This document shows positions 27,842 through 39,519 of a DNA stretch of 39,750 bases, piece by piece. The notes under the pieces are model-generated. The model was not told the origin of the DNA, ran no database searches, and was given only the letters and a program-made list of their open reading frames with translations. Numbering within the stretch: the first letter of the stretch is position 1; every line of letters begins with the position of its first letter. Position numbers and translations under genes: made by a program. The stretch is taken from positions 4,123,295 to 4,163,044 of the forward strand of contig NZ_LT630337.1 of assembly GCF_900117315.1 (NCBI RefSeq). Direction: 5' to 3'. Source of the DNA: Bacillus massilinigeriensis. GTDB taxonomy: Bacteria; Bacillota; Bacilli; Bacillales; Cytobacillaceae.

Positions 27842-28192
27842 TTATTTTGTTTTTAATTTTAAAGCCCTAGCCACCTTTAGAACATGGGTTAAGCTTTTTT
27901 TAACCTCATGAAAATCCATTGTTGCAGCAGGCTTTCTCGCAATGATTACATAATCAAAATGGTTTTTAACTTCCTCCTCAAGCTCCAAAAATGCTTGACG
28001 AATATAACGCTTAATTTGATTCCGAGTAACTGCATTTCCAATTTTCTTGCTGACAGAGAGACCTATTCTAAAATGGTCTTGCTCTGGTTTATTTAAGGTA
28101 TAAACAACAAATTGTCTATTAGCAAATGACTTTCCTTTTTTGAAAGCCTCCTGAAATTCTTTATTCTTTTTTATCCGATACTCTTTCTTCAT
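27842..28192 (-). CDS. rnpA: RNase P protein component
   Basis: 116 aa basic protein that assists RNase P RNA in tRNA 5' processing. Starts [20 protein letters not shown]; the RNR-type motif reads [12 protein letters not shown] and the conserved [18 protein letters not shown] precedes it. ATG at 28192 with AAAGGG 9 bases upstream; the upstream codons are rejected. Follows rpmH across a terminator, so it is probably expressed by read-through or its own promoter. The 232-bp gap to spoIIIJ holds nothing I can name. Confidence 0.96.
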   Translation of the reverse strand: MKKEYRIKKNKEFQEAFKKGKSFANRQFVVYTLNKPEQDHFRIGLSVSKKIGNAVTRNQIKRYIRQAFLELEEEVKNHFDYVIIARKPAATMDFHEVKKSLTHVLKVARALKLKTK

Positions 28193-28375
28193 GGTACATA
28201 ACCCTTTCATTCCTGGATGGAACAGCTTCATTTTGAGAGATTATTGATGAATGAGGTTTTCAATCTAATCATTATTAATTATGACATAGATATTGTGATT
28301 CTAAAATACAAGGAATAAATGGACGGAAAAGGAAGAAGACATTCATAATGTTTATTCATGCTAACGTTAATCTAT

Positions 28376-28403
28376 GAAAAAAAAACCACTGACGTTTCAG
28401 TGG
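28376..28403 (-). terminator. Terminator/attenuator after rpmH
   Basis: Stem CCACTGA (28386-28392) / TCAGTGG (28397-28403), CGTT loop, followed on the minus strand by nine T. It lies directly after the rpmH stop and before rnpA, likely limiting rnpA relative to rpmH. Confidence 0.88.
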
Positions 28404-28404
28404 C

Positions 28405-28615
<211 letters not shown>

Positions 28616-28740
28616 CCTTATTAGGGAAAAATGTATTATTAATAAGTTTTCTATTTCCAATAATAATAAATCATCCGTCATTCAAAATGCCATAACTTTA
28701 AAGACTGGTTTTAGCCTAAAATTGATAAGAAAAGTTTCTT

Positions 28741-29058
28741 TGTGGATAAAATTCGACATTAATTTTATTATCCACAATGGTTATTGACAGCTTTTTCACA
28801 CATCCTCTACATGTGGACAAATATTATTCACATGTTATTTTTCTTGTGGATAAGTTTCTAAAAACCATTGCACCTCTAGGGAGAATTTGATATTATTATT
28901 TTGTTTTCACTCTCAATAAATTATAACGGGTATTTAATTTATCCACAGACTGTGAATAACTTGTGGATAAGATATTCACTGGTTGGGAAGAAATTTGTCC
29001 ACAGATAGTGGATATTGTCAAAAATTCTCTTTTCTTCTTTATTATATAGTTTTCCACA
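28741..29058. other. oriC, left part: DnaA-box cluster between rpmH and dnaA
   Basis: Five perfect boxes: 28741-28749 (-), 28768-28776 (+), 28845-28853 (-), 28939-28947 (+), 28962-28970 (-). Five with one mismatch: 28812-28820 (-), 28824-28832 (+), 28951-28959 (-), 28995-29003 (+), 29050-29058 (+). Corresponds to the incA/incB part of the bipartite B. subtilis origin. The boxes overlap the likely dnaA promoter region, so DnaA should repress its own gene. No open frame in this 621-bp gap looks coding; the dnaA promoter itself is unclear (weak candidate TTGTCA at 29015 with TATTAT at 29040, 19-base spacing). Confidence 0.93.
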
Positions 29059-29160
29059 AATACGTTTTTAATTATGGTTTTACTTCATGTATAACCATCG
29101 TTTTTTTATGCAATATTACAATCCTTTCATTTCATAAAATAAATAAAGGAGGGAATATCA

Positions 29161-30504
29161 TTGGAAAATATTGCGGATCTTTGGGATAAATCTCTCGCAA
29201 TTATAGAGAAAAAAATTAGCAAACCGAGCTTTGACACCTGGTTAAAATCAACAAAGGCTCACTCTCTCCAGGGTGATACTTTAGTTATTACAGCCCCAAA
29301 TGAGTTTGCTCGTGATTGGCTAGAAGAACGTTATTCCCAATTAATTTCTGGAATTCTATATGAAATTACCGGAGAAGAATTAGCAGTTAAATTTGTTATT
29401 CCGCAAAATAAAGTTGAAGAAGAAATTGATATGCCTGTTCCCCCTAAAACAAATAAAGGTGACTATCATCCAGAAATCCCAAAATTCATGTTAAATCCTA
29501 AGTATACATTTGATACTTTTGTTATTGGATCTGGAAACCGTTTTGCACATGCAGCCTCTTTAGCGGTAGCTGAAGCACCGGCAAAAGCATATAATCCTTT
29601 GTTTATTTATGGTGGTGTTGGGTTAGGAAAAACCCATTTAATGCATGCAATTGGTCACTATGTATTAGAACATAATCCTTCTGCAAAGGTACTCTATTTA
29701 TCTTCAGAAAAATTTACAAATGAGTTTATCAATTCCATTCGTGATAATAAGGCTGGGGAATTCCGAGATAAATATCGAAAAGTGGATATACTCCTTATTG
29801 ATGATATTCAGTTTCTAGCGGGAAAAGAATCAACTCAGGAAGAATTTTTCCATACTTTTAACACATTACATGAAGAAAGTAAGCAAATTATTATATCCAG
29901 TGATCGGCCACCAAAGGAAATCCCCACTTTAGAGGATCGTTTAAGATCAAGATTTGAATGGGGTCTTATTACTGATATAACTCCGCCAGATTTAGAGACA
30001 AGGATTGCTATTCTTAGAAAAAAGGCCAAAGCAGAAGCTTTAGATATCCCAAACGAAGTAATGCTCTATATTGCCAATCAAATTGATTCTAATATTCGTG
30101 AATTAGAAGGGGCACTTATACGTGTTGTAGCTTATTCTTCTTTAATTAATAAAGATATCAATGCTGATCTTGCAGCAGAGGCCTTAAAGGATATTATTCC
30201 TAGTTCAAAACCAAAGGTTATTACCATTCACGATATCCAAAGAATCGTTGGAGAGCATTTTAATGTGAAGCTAGAGGATTTTAAAGCAAAAAAGCGTACA
30301 CAATCTGTTGCTTTCCCAAGACAAATAGCTATGTACTTATCCAGAGAGCTTACTGACTTCTCCTTACCGAAAATAGGAGAGGAGTTCGGTGGAAGAGACC
30401 ATACTACGGTTATACATGCTCATGAAAAAATATCTAAAAAGCTACAAACAGACACAGAGTTTCAAAAGCAAATGAAGGAAATTAATGATCTGTTGAAAAT
30501 TTAA
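29161..30504 (+). CDS. dnaA: DnaA chromosomal replication initiator, TTG start
   Basis: 447 aa AAA+ initiator that binds DnaA boxes and melts the origin. Domain I about 1-85 ([19 protein letters not shown]), linker domain II about 86-108, AAA+ domain III with Walker [10 protein letters not shown] (151-159) and Walker [10 protein letters not shown], domain IV DNA-binding with the signature [17 protein letters not shown] at 29161 is 8 bases after AAAGGAGG and gives the exact N-terminus of Bacillus DnaA; no better ATG exists. First gene of the rightward arm, with origin elements on both sides. Confidence 0.98.
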   Translation: MENIADLWDKSLAIIEKKISKPSFDTWLKSTKAHSLQGDTLVITAPNEFARDWLEERYSQLISGILYEITGEELAVKFVIPQNKVEEEIDMPVPPKTNKGDYHPEIPKFMLNPKYTFDTFVIGSGNRFAHAASLAVAEAPAKAYNPLFIYGGVGLGKTHLMHAIGHYVLEHNPSAKVLYLSSEKFTNEFINSIRDNKAGEFRDKYRKVDILLIDDIQFLAGKESTQEEFFHTFNTLHEESKQIIISSDRPPKEIPTLEDRLRSRFEWGLITDITPPDLETRIAILRKKAKAEALDIPNEVMLYIANQIDSNIRELEGALIRVVAYSSLINKDINADLAAEALKDIIPSSKPKVITIHDIQRIVGEHFNVKLEDFKAKKRTQSVAFPRQIAMYLSRELTDFSLPKIGEEFGGRDHTTVIHAHEKISKKLQTDTEFQKQMKEINDLLKI

Positions 30505-30509
30505 GATAA

Positions 30510-30592
30510 TGTGAATAAGTTGTCCTAGTTTGTACACAGTCTATCCACATGTGGATAGACTGTATTTCCTTTGTAAAATATACTTATCCACA
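30510..30592. other. oriC, right part: DnaA boxes between dnaA and dnaN with a 28-bp palindrome
   Basis: Boxes: 30510-30518 (-, one mismatch), 30541-30549 (+, CTATCCACA), 30550-30558 (-, TGTGGATAG) and a perfect box 30584-30592 (+). The middle two abut head-to-head in a perfect palindrome (30536-30563). The perfect box is closest to the unwinding element, as in the incC part of the B. subtilis origin. The palindrome may also end dnaA transcripts, though only a weak T run follows. Confidence 0.9.
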
Positions 30593-30604
30593 TGTTAACA
30601 AGCC

Positions 30605-30650
30605 CTACTGCTATTACTACTATTTTTTTTATAAAAAATAATAAATATAA
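30605..30650 (+). other. DnaA-trio-like repeats and AT-rich DNA unwinding element
   Basis: CTACTGCTATTACTACTA (30605-30622) is six consecutive triplets of the DnaA-trio type (read on the other strand), 12 bases after the last DnaA box, followed by a nearly pure A/T stretch to about 30650. The layout of box, short GC-containing spacer, trios and AT tract matches the B. subtilis unwinding site. Confidence 0.82.
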
Positions 30651-30685
30651 AGCATGCTAATAAATGAAAACGGAGGATTAAAAAA

Positions 30686-31822
30686 ATGAGATTCATAATC
30701 CAACGAGATCGGTTGGCTCAAAGTGTACAAGATGTAATGAAAGCTGTAACAAGTAGAACAACAATCCCAATCTTAACAGGAATAAAAATAGTAGCAACGA
30801 ATGAAGGAGTTTCACTAACTGGTAGTGATTCAGATATTTCAATTGAATCCTTTATTCCTAAAGAGGAAGCTGGAGATGAAATTGTAGAAATCAAACAAAC
30901 AGGCGCCATCGTATTACCAGCAAAATTTTTCAGTGAGATTGTTAAGAAGCTACCAACTGATTTTGTAGAAATTGAGGTGCAAAATCATCTCCAAACCGTT
31001 ATTCGATCAGGGAAATCAGAATTTAATTTAAACGGATTAGACGCAGAGGAATATCCACACTTACCTCAAATAAAAGAGGAGCATGTTTTTAAATTACCAA
31101 CAGATTTACTTAAGGTTATGATACGTCAAACCGTTTTTGCAGTGTCCACCTCAGAAACACGCCCCATCTTGACAGGTGTAAACTTAAAGATAGAAAATAA
31201 CGAATTAACCTGTATTGCAACAGATAGTCATAGACTTGCTTTAAGAAAAGCTAGAATTGAAACAGATGCTGACAATGAATACAATGTTGTTATTCCAGGA
31301 AAAAGTTTAAATGAACTAAGCAAGATTCTTGATGATAATAATGAGCTCGTTGAAATTGTTATAACTGATAATCAAGTCTTATTTAAAGCAAAGCATTTAT
31401 TATTCTTTTCAAGATTACTTGAGGGAAATTACCCTGATACATCGAGACTCATTCCGAATGAAAGCAAAACAAGTGTAATTGTGAATACGAAGGAATTCTT
31501 ACAAGCTATAGATCGCGCTTCCCTACTTGCAAGAGAAGGAAGAAACAATGTGGTTAAATTCTCCACTCAGGAAAACGGAACGATTGAAGTATCCTCAAAT
31601 ACACCAGAAATCGGGAAGGTTATCGAGGAAATTCAAAGTCAATCCATAGAGGGTGAAGAATTAAAAATTTCTTTTAGTGCAAAATATATGATGGATGCTT
31701 TAAAAGCATTGGAAGGCTCTGAAATAAAAATTAACTTTACTGGTGCAATGAGACCATTTTTGATTAATCCAATACATGATGACTCCATTCTCCAGTTGAT
31801 TTTACCTGTAAGAACCTATTAA
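30686..31822 (+). CDS. dnaN: DNA polymerase III beta sliding clamp
   Basis: 378 aa, standard length. Three tandem clamp domains (about 1-125, 126-250, 251-378); starts MRFIIQRDRLAQSVQDVMKAV and ends LILPVRTY, the clamp C-terminus. Tethers the replicative polymerase to DNA and docks many repair proteins. GGAGGATT precedes the ATG. Follows dnaA across the unwinding region. Confidence 0.98.
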   Translation: MRFIIQRDRLAQSVQDVMKAVTSRTTIPILTGIKIVATNEGVSLTGSDSDISIESFIPKEEAGDEIVEIKQTGAIVLPAKFFSEIVKKLPTDFVEIEVQNHLQTVIRSGKSEFNLNGLDAEEYPHLPQIKEEHVFKLPTDLLKVMIRQTVFAVSTSETRPILTGVNLKIENNELTCIATDSHRLALRKARIETDADNEYNVVIPGKSLNELSKILDDNNELVEIVITDNQVLFKAKHLLFFSRLLEGNYPDTSRLIPNESKTSVIVNTKEFLQAIDRASLLAREGRNNVVKFSTQENGTIEVSSNTPEIGKVIEEIQSQSIEGEELKISFSAKYMMDALKALEGSEIKINFTGAMRPFLINPIHDDSILQLILPVRTY

Positions 31823-31829
31823 GATTTTA

Positions 31830-31857
31830 GCTGCCAGCTCAATACTGGCGGCTTTTT
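31830..31857 (+). terminator. Intrinsic terminator of dnaN
   Basis: GCTGCCAG (31830-31837) pairs with CTGGCGGC (31845-31852; one G-T), 7-base loop, then TTTTT. Confidence 0.85.
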
Positions 31858-31878
31858 ATCTATTTAACTTATATATCT

Positions 31879-31907
31879 TTGTGTATATGGAGATTTTTTA
31901 GTAAAAT
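31879..31907 (+). promoter_or_regulatory. SigA-type promoter of yaaA-recF-remB-gyrB
   Basis: TTGTGT (31879-31884), 17-base spacer, TAAAAT (31902-31907), about 30 bases before the yaaA start and just after the dnaN terminator. Confidence 0.5.
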
Positions 31908-31942
31908 AAAGTATTAGAGAATTTAGCGAAAGAGTGAAAGAA

Positions 31943-32158
31943 GTGGAAAAACAAATAAAGATTGATACGGAATACATAACAATGGGTCAATTTTTAAAGC
32001 TTGCTGAGATTATTGATAGCGGTGGAATGGCCAAGTGGTTTTTATCCGAATATGAAGTATATGTAAATGGTGAGCAAGATCAAAGGAGAGGAAAAAAGCT
32101 CCGAGTGGGAGATGTAGTCGAAATTCACAATTTTGGAAAATTTCTTGTTACGAAATAG
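31943..32158 (+). CDS. yaaA: YaaA, S4-domain RNA-binding protein
   Basis: 71 aa from GTG 31943 (MEKQIKIDTEYITMGQFLKLAEI), equal in length to B. subtilis YaaA (a ribosome-assembly-linked S4-like protein). S4 features: GQFLKLA, GGMAKWFLSEYEVYVNG, RRGKKLRVGDVVEI. The GTG is favoured over one three codons earlier, which has no ribosome site. 16 bases before recF; first gene of the recF unit. Confidence 0.93.
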   Translation: MEKQIKIDTEYITMGQFLKLAEIIDSGGMAKWFLSEYEVYVNGEQDQRRGKKLRVGDVVEIHNFGKFLVTK

Positions 32159-32174
32159 TAAAAGGAAGTAAACT

Positions 32175-33290
32175 ATGTATATAGAGCATTTGCTTTTAAA
32201 AAATTATCGGAATTACGAAAGTCTAGAGGCGAAATTTGAAAATAAAGTTAATGTTATCCTAGGTGAGAATGCTCAAGGTAAAACAAATGTAATGGAATCT
32301 ATCTATGTATTAGCCATGGCTAAGTCCCATCGTACTTCAAATGATAAAGAACTTATCCGTTGGGATGAAGATTATGCTAAAATAGAAGGTAGGATTAAAA
32401 AAATTTCGAGTTCTATCCCTATGCAGTTAGTGATATCCAAAAAGGGAAAAAAAGCTAAATGTAATCATATTGAACAACGAAAGCTTAGTCAATATGTTGG
32501 AAATATGAATGTAGTTATGTTTGCGCCTGAAGATCTCCATCTTGTCAAAGGGAGCCCTCAAGTAAGGCGTCGTTTTATTGATATGGAAATAGGCCAAGTT
32601 TCTCCCCTATATCTACATGAAATAAGCCAATATCAAAAAATATTGCAGCAGAGAAATCATTATTTAAAACTTCTCCAAACTAATAAACAAAATGATCAAA
32701 CGATGCTTGAAATATTAACAGAGCAATTTATTCAATCTGCTGTAAAAATAGTTATAAAACGGTTTGAATTTCTCCAAATGCTACAAAAGTGGGCTTTCCC
32801 TATTCATGAAGGAATATCTAGAGGATTAGAAACCTTAAAAATCCAGTACAAGCCTTCAGTTGACGTATTAGAAAGCCAAGATATGTCGAAAATGGTTAAA
32901 GTATTTGAAGAAAAATTTTCAAAAATAAAAGCCAGAGAAATTGATAGAGGCATTAGTTTATTTGGACCTCACCGCGATGATATTGTTTTCTATGTAAATG
33001 ATCGTGATGTCCAAACTTATGGGTCACAAGGACAGCAACGAACGACGGCATTATCGTTAAAACTGGCTGAAATAGAACTAATTTATTCGGAAATTGGAGA
33101 ATATCCTATTTTACTTCTCGATGACGTTCTATCTGAACTTGATGATTATCGTCAATCGCATTTATTGAATACGATTCAAGGAAAGGTACAAACCTTTGTT
33201 ACAACAACTAGCGTAGAGGGCATAGATCATCAAACACTTAAGGAGGCCTCAACCTTCCAAGTGATTAATGGTAGGATGAGCAATATTTAG
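32175..33290 (+). CDS. recF: RecF DNA replication/repair protein
   Basis: 371 aa SMC-like ATPase that loads RecA at gaps. Walker [10 protein letters not shown] near residue 35, signature [26 protein letters not shown] (ABC signature) and Walker [13 protein letters not shown]. Starts [22 protein letters not shown] precedes the ATG. Co-directional with yaaA and remB with gaps of 16 and 13 bases. Confidence 0.98.
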   Translation: MYIEHLLLKNYRNYESLEAKFENKVNVILGENAQGKTNVMESIYVLAMAKSHRTSNDKELIRWDEDYAKIEGRIKKISSSIPMQLVISKKGKKAKCNHIEQRKLSQYVGNMNVVMFAPEDLHLVKGSPQVRRRFIDMEIGQVSPLYLHEISQYQKILQQRNHYLKLLQTNKQNDQTMLEILTEQFIQSAVKIVIKRFEFLQMLQKWAFPIHEGISRGLETLKIQYKPSVDVLESQDMSKMVKVFEEKFSKIKAREIDRGISLFGPHRDDIVFYVNDRDVQTYGSQGQQRTTALSLKLAEIELIYSEIGEYPILLLDDVLSELDDYRQSHLLNTIQGKVQTFVTTTSVEGIDHQTLKEASTFQVINGRMSNI

Positions 33291-33303
33291 GTGGGGTGAT
33301 TAT

Positions 33304-33522
33304 ATGTTTGTTCATGTTGGGGAGGATGTGTTAGTTAATTCAAAAGAGATTGTTGCCATTTTGAATAAGAATAGCTTTCACTCCATGAATGGTATTCAAG
33401 ATTTCTACAGCGATAAACTTTGTAATCTTTCTAAGGGGGCTTATAAATCTATTGTCGTAACGGGTAGTAAAATCTATCTTTCCCCATTTGCTTCTGGAAA
33501 GATCATGAAAAGTTCACGATAA
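33304..33522 (+). CDS. remB: RemB (YaaB) extracellular-matrix regulator
   Basis: 72 aa, shorter than the 81 of B. subtilis. Starts MFVHVGEDVLVNSKEIVAILN and contains YKSIVVTGSKIYLSP, the RemA/RemB (DUF370) pattern. In B. subtilis RemB helps activate biofilm-matrix and osmoprotection genes. GGTGGGG precedes the ATG. Lies 13 bases after recF; about 108 bases separate it from gyrB. Confidence 0.93.
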   Translation: MFVHVGEDVLVNSKEIVAILNKNSFHSMNGIQDFYSDKLCNLSKGAYKSIVVTGSKIYLSPFASGKIMKSSR

Positions 33523-33621
33523 ATTAGCAGATTGAGATTTATAATAAAAATTTTTTCAGTAGAGTAATTCTTCATAACATCGAAAGATATATGCTTGAAT
33601 TGTAGTCATTAGAAAGTGTAG

Positions 33622-35559
<1,938 letters not shown>

Positions 35560-35566
35560 TAGTGGT

Positions 35567-35599
35567 CAGGATAGTGGACATACCTCTATCCTGCTTTTT
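35567..35599 (+). terminator. Intrinsic terminator of gyrB
   Basis: CAGGATAG (35567-35574) pairs with CTATCCTG (35586-35593), 11-base loop, then CTTTTTC. gyrA follows 60 bases later and so may need read-through or its own promoter. Confidence 0.75.
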
Positions 35600-35658
35600 C
35601 GTAAGATATATTTTGGCAATTTGATACTTTATTCACCAGGTAAAGGAGGGTTTTTTCA

Positions 35659-38163
35659 ATGTCAGAAACACCTAGTTCCCACATAAAGGAAGTCAATATT
35701 AGTCAAGAAATGAGAACATCTTTTTTGGATTATGCAATGAGTGTTATCGTTTCTCGGGCATTACCAGATGTTCGTGATGGATTGAAGCCCGTTCACCGTC
35801 GTATTTTATATGCTATGCATGATTTAGGAATCCATGCCGATAAACCATATAAAAAATCAGCTCGTATTGTCGGTGATGTTATCGGTAAATACCATCCACA
35901 TGGTGATTCAGCTGTCTATGAAACAATGGTAAGAATGGCACAGGATTTTAACTATCGATATATGCTTGTTGACGGACATGGAAATTTTGGTTCTGTTGAT
36001 GGTGATGGTGCAGCTGCGATGCGGTATACAGAATCACGCATGTCCAAAATTTCAATGGAATTATTACGTGATATTAATAAAGATACGATTGACTATCAAG
36101 ATAACTATGATGGAGAAGAAAGAGAACCAGTTATTTTACCTTCACGATTCCCGAATCTCTTAGTAAACGGAACAACTGGGATTGCAGTTGGTATGGCGAC
36201 TAATATTCCACCACATCAAATTGGAGAGGTCATTGATGGAGTTTTAGCTGTAAGTAATGATCCTAATATCTCTACACAAGAGCTTATGGAAATTATCCCA
36301 GGTCCTGATTTTCCAACTGCAGGTTTGATTCTTGGTAGAAGTGGTATCAGAAAAGCATATGAAACTGGAAGAGGCTCAATTACCCTAAGAGCAAAGGTTG
36401 AGATTGAGCAAAAGTCCAATGGTAAAGAAACAATTATTGTGAGTGAAATTCCATATCAGGTTAATAAAGCTAAATTAATTGAAAGAATCGCCGAATTAGT
36501 TAGAGATAAAAAGATAGATGGAATTACTGACTTACGTGATGAGTCTGACCGAAGAGGCATGAGGATTGTTATAGAAGTCCGAAAAGATGCAAATGCAAAT
36601 GTTTTGTTAAACAATTTATACAAACATACTTCCCTTCAAACAAATTTCGGTATCAATATGTTGGCCCTTGTTGATGGACAACCTAAGGTATTAAGCCTAA
36701 AAGAATGTCTAAAGCATTATTTAGATCATCAAAGGGTGGTAATAAGAAGAAGAACCGAATTTGAACTAAAAAAAGCAGAAGCACGTGCCCATATTTTAGA
36801 AGGGTTAAGAACTGCTCTTGATCATTTAGATGAGGTAATTAGTTTAATTCGTAGTTCACGTACAACTGATATTGCTCGTGAAGGATTAATGACTAATTTT
36901 AATTTATCTGAAAAACAAGCTCAAGCAATCCTTGATATGCGTTTACAAAGATTAACAGGATTAGAGCGTGAAAAAATTGAAGAGGAATACCAAGGTCTCA
37001 TTAAGTTAATTGCTGAATTAAAGGCAATTTTAGCGGATGAGGAAAAGATTTTAGAAATTATTCGTGAAGAATTAGTAGAAATTAAAGAAAAGTATAATGA
37101 TAAACGTCGGACAGAGATTGTATCGGGCGGGATTGAAAACATTGAGGATGAAGATTTAATCCCACGTGAAAATATTGTTATTACATTAACCCATAACGGT
37201 TACATTAAACGCCTACCTGTTTCTACATATCGCTCCCAAAAACGGGGAGGAAGAGGTATCCAAGGAATGGGGACCAATGAAGATGACTTTGTCGATCAAT
37301 TAGTCACAACCTCCACTCATGATACAATCTTATTCTTTACGAATAAAGGGAAGGTGTATCGTGCTAAGGGATATGAGATTCCTGAATTTAGCCGTACAGC
37401 AAAAGGAATTCCTATAATAAATTTACTTGAAGTCGATAAGGATGAATGGGTAAATGCAATAATCCCTGTAGAAGACTTTGTTGATGATTGGTATTTATTC
37501 TTTACCACAAAGGATGGAATATCCAAACGTTCTCCTTTGAGTTCATTTGCTCATATCAGAAATAACGGATTAATTGCTTTAAACCTTAAAGAGGGCGATG
37601 AATTAATATCTGTCCGATTAACAGATGGAAATAAAGAAATAATAATCGGAACAAAAAATGGCTTGTTAATCCGTTTCCCTGAAACCGACGTGCGTTCAAT
37701 GGGAAGAACGGCAACAGGGGTAAAGGGAATCAGTTTAAAATCTAGTGATGAAGTCATTGGTATGGAAGTATTAGAGGAAAACTCTGAAATATTGATTGTT
37801 ACAAAGAATGGTTATGGAAAAAGAACACCAGCAAATGAATATCGTGTTCAAGGTAGAGGTGGAAAAGGAATAAAAACATGCCATATTACCGAGAAAAACG
37901 GTGAAGTTGTAGCCATGAAGGTTGTCACAGGTGAAGAAGACCTAATGATAATTACTACTGGCGGTGTCTTAATTCGTATGGCAGTAAATGACATTTCTAG
38001 CTTAGGGCGAAATACTCAAGGTGTAAGATTAATTCGACTAAATGAAAGTGAAGATGAATTCGTTTCTACAGTTGCAAAGGTTGAAAGAGAAGATGATAAG
38101 CAAGAGGAAGAAACTGAGGAACAGTTGAATCTTCAAGACACAGATGAAAATATCGAAGAGTAA
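35659..38163 (+). CDS. gyrA: DNA gyrase subunit A
   Basis: 834 aa cleavage and rejoining subunit. Catalytic Tyr123 in [10 protein letters not shown]. The quinolone-resistance region has Ser84 and Glu88 (HGDSAVYE), the susceptible-type residues. C-terminal beta-pinwheel (about 500-810) with the GyrA box QKRGGRG. The acidic tail ([19 protein letters not shown]) is longer than in B. subtilis GyrA (821 aa). AAAGGAGGG precedes the ATG by 8 bases. Confidence 0.98.
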   Translation: MSETPSSHIKEVNISQEMRTSFLDYAMSVIVSRALPDVRDGLKPVHRRILYAMHDLGIHADKPYKKSARIVGDVIGKYHPHGDSAVYETMVRMAQDFNYRYMLVDGHGNFGSVDGDGAAAMRYTESRMSKISMELLRDINKDTIDYQDNYDGEEREPVILPSRFPNLLVNGTTGIAVGMATNIPPHQIGEVIDGVLAVSNDPNISTQELMEIIPGPDFPTAGLILGRSGIRKAYETGRGSITLRAKVEIEQKSNGKETIIVSEIPYQVNKAKLIERIAELVRDKKIDGITDLRDESDRRGMRIVIEVRKDANANVLLNNLYKHTSLQTNFGINMLALVDGQPKVLSLKECLKHYLDHQRVVIRRRTEFELKKAEARAHILEGLRTALDHLDEVISLIRSSRTTDIAREGLMTNFNLSEKQAQAILDMRLQRLTGLEREKIEEEYQGLIKLIAELKAILADEEKILEIIREELVEIKEKYNDKRRTEIVSGGIENIEDEDLIPRENIVITLTHNGYIKRLPVSTYRSQKRGGRGIQGMGTNEDDFVDQLVTTSTHDTILFFTNKGKVYRAKGYEIPEFSRTAKGIPIINLLEVDKDEWVNAIIPVEDFVDDWYLFFTTKDGISKRSPLSSFAHIRNNGLIALNLKEGDELISVRLTDGNKEIIIGTKNGLLIRFPETDVRSMGRTATGVKGISLKSSDEVIGMEVLEENSEILIVTKNGYGKRTPANEYRVQGRGGKGIKTCHITEKNGEVVAMKVVTGEEDLMIITTGGVLIRMAVNDISSLGRNTQGVRLIRLNESEDEFVSTVAKVEREDDKQEEETEEQLNLQDTDENIEE

Positions 38164-38167
38164 ATGA

Positions 38168-38197
38168 AAAGAGGGACATTTTGTTCCTCTTTCTTTG
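38168..38197 (+). terminator. Probable terminator of gyrA
   Basis: Ten-bp stem (38168-38177 with 38183-38192, one G-T) with a short loop, followed by CTTTGT. The T run is weak, so termination may be partial. Confidence 0.55.
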
Positions 38198-38251
38198 TGA
38201 AATAAAGTAAAATAGGAATTAAAGAAATTTATTATTTTTGAGGTGGACCTC

Positions 38252-39352
38252 GTGCGTGTTAGTATAACAGAGCTTCTTGAAGGTTGCATTCTATCCGAAG
38301 ATATTTTTAGTCGGACTAATCGACCTATCATTCCAAAAAAGACGGTCATTAATAAGGAACTAATTGAGTTACTACATGCCTTTTTAGTCCCAGCAGTTTT
38401 AGTTGAAAAGACATTAGTGGATGGACAACCCTTTATACCAAAAGAAATTATTGAAGATGAAATAGAAGATATGGTGAAGGAAAAACAAAGTGATGAATCA
38501 TCATTTACAGAAATATTTTTAAATGCTGTGAAAGATTATAAAAAGGAATTTTTATCATGGCAGTCAGGATTACCCGTAGACATATCAAAAATAAGAAAAA
38601 TTATGATTCCTTTAATTGAAAAAATTGAACAGTTTTCTTCTGAGTTATTTTCATTGCACCATTTCTCTACAACAGATGAATATCTGTTTCAACATTCAAT
38701 ATCGGTCGGCTTATTAAGTTCATATATCGGTAGAAAATTACAAATGACCAAGGCTGATATTATTCAATTGTCTATCGCAGGTTGTCTTGCTGATTGTGGA
38801 ATGGCGAAGATCCCTGAAAAAATCTTGTTTAAAAAATCAAGTTTAACTTTAGAGGAATTTGAGGAAATAAAAAAACATCCATTTTACAGTTTTAAAATGG
38901 TTCAAAATAGTCCACTTTTAACCGGTGGGGCCAAAGTAGCCATATTACAGCATCATGAAAGATTAGATGGAAGTGGCTATCCAACTGGTGAAAAAAATAA
39001 AATACATTCTTTTGCAAAAATAATTGCGATTGCTGATACATTTCATGCATTAACATCGGAAAGACTTTATCGAACTAAACAATCGCCATTTAAGGTTTTA
39101 GAGATGATGAGGCTTGATAATTTTGGAAAGTTTGATATCCCTTCATTAAAAGCCCTTCAATTGGGAATCCTAAATTATTCTATAGGAAGTACAGTAAAAT
39201 TATCAAATGGTCAAGTCGGTGAGATTATTTTTGTTAACGACCAGAACCCTATCCGTCCAATGATTAAATTAATCGGATCAGGGGAAATTATTCAATTAGA
39301 AAAGAATAGACAAATTTTCATTGAAGAGGTTATTAATGAGTTTGAAGGTTGA
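38252..39352 (+). CDS. HD-GYP-like domain protein with altered HD motif
   Basis: 366 aa, at the position where B. subtilis has yaaC. The N-terminal part (about 1-110) is a family-specific region with no recognised domain; the C-terminal half resembles HD-GYP c-di-GMP phosphodiesterases: QHSISVG (H148), KHPF (H209), the HH pair (H234, H235) and DGSGYP (239-244), then IADTFHALTSERLYR. But the HD dyad reads CLADCGMAKIP: A180 replaces His, D181 is kept, and M184 replaces the conserved Lys. Soluble, no membrane segment. The GTG at 38252 is chosen (GAGGTGG upstream, MRVSITELLEG); an earlier GTG overlaps the ribosome site. May be inactive on c-di-GMP or act as a binding or scaffold protein. Confidence 0.85.
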   Translation: MRVSITELLEGCILSEDIFSRTNRPIIPKKTVINKELIELLHAFLVPAVLVEKTLVDGQPFIPKEIIEDEIEDMVKEKQSDESSFTEIFLNAVKDYKKEFLSWQSGLPVDISKIRKIMIPLIEKIEQFSSELFSLHHFSTTDEYLFQHSISVGLLSSYIGRKLQMTKADIIQLSIAGCLADCGMAKIPEKILFKKSSLTLEEFEEIKKHPFYSFKMVQNSPLLTGGAKVAILQHHERLDGSGYPTGEKNKIHSFAKIIAIADTFHALTSERLYRTKQSPFKVLEMMRLDNFGKFDIPSLKALQLGILNYSIGSTVKLSNGQVGEIIFVNDQNPIRPMIKLIGSGEIIQLEKNRQIFIEEVINEFEG

Positions 39353-39359
39353 GTATAAA

Positions 39360-39404
39360 GCATCTATTTCCAGGCCAATGGTCTGTCTGAAATAGATGTT
39401 TTTT
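39360..39404 (+). terminator. Terminator between the HD-GYP-like gene and the rrn promoters
   Basis: CATCTATTTC (39361-39370) pairs with GAAATAGATG (39389-39398), then TTTTTT. It lies 8 bases after the stop codon and insulates the rRNA operon. Confidence 0.85.
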
Positions 39405-39443
39405 GCATATTAATCTAGTATATTATTTATCTTTAAAAAATAC

Positions 39444-39472
39444 TTGCATTCATTATTAAATGCTGATATACT
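39444..39472 (+). promoter_or_regulatory. rrn promoter P1
   Basis: TTGCAT (39444-39449), 17-base spacer, TATACT (39467-39472), the first of two tandem promoters, as in Bacillus rRNA operons. Confidence 0.8.
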
Positions 39473-39489
39473 AATTCAAGTCGACAAAA

Positions 39490-39508
39490 GTTGATAACGA
39501 TTATCAAC
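39490..39508. promoter_or_regulatory. Fur-box-like inverted repeat between rrn P1 and P2
   Basis: GTTGATAACGATTATCAAC has perfect 8-bp arms around CGA. Its core TGATAACGATTATCA (39492-39506) differs from the Bacillus Fur heptad site TGATAATNATTATCA at one position. It lies 13 bases before the P2 -35 and about 20 after the P1 -10. Sequence match only. Confidence 0.4.
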
Positions 39509-39519
39509 AGAAATACTTG

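Noticed and set aside
37171-37180. CCCACGTGAA in gyrA resembling the parS centre
   Set aside because: Only the central bases match; the outer TGTT and AACA are absent.
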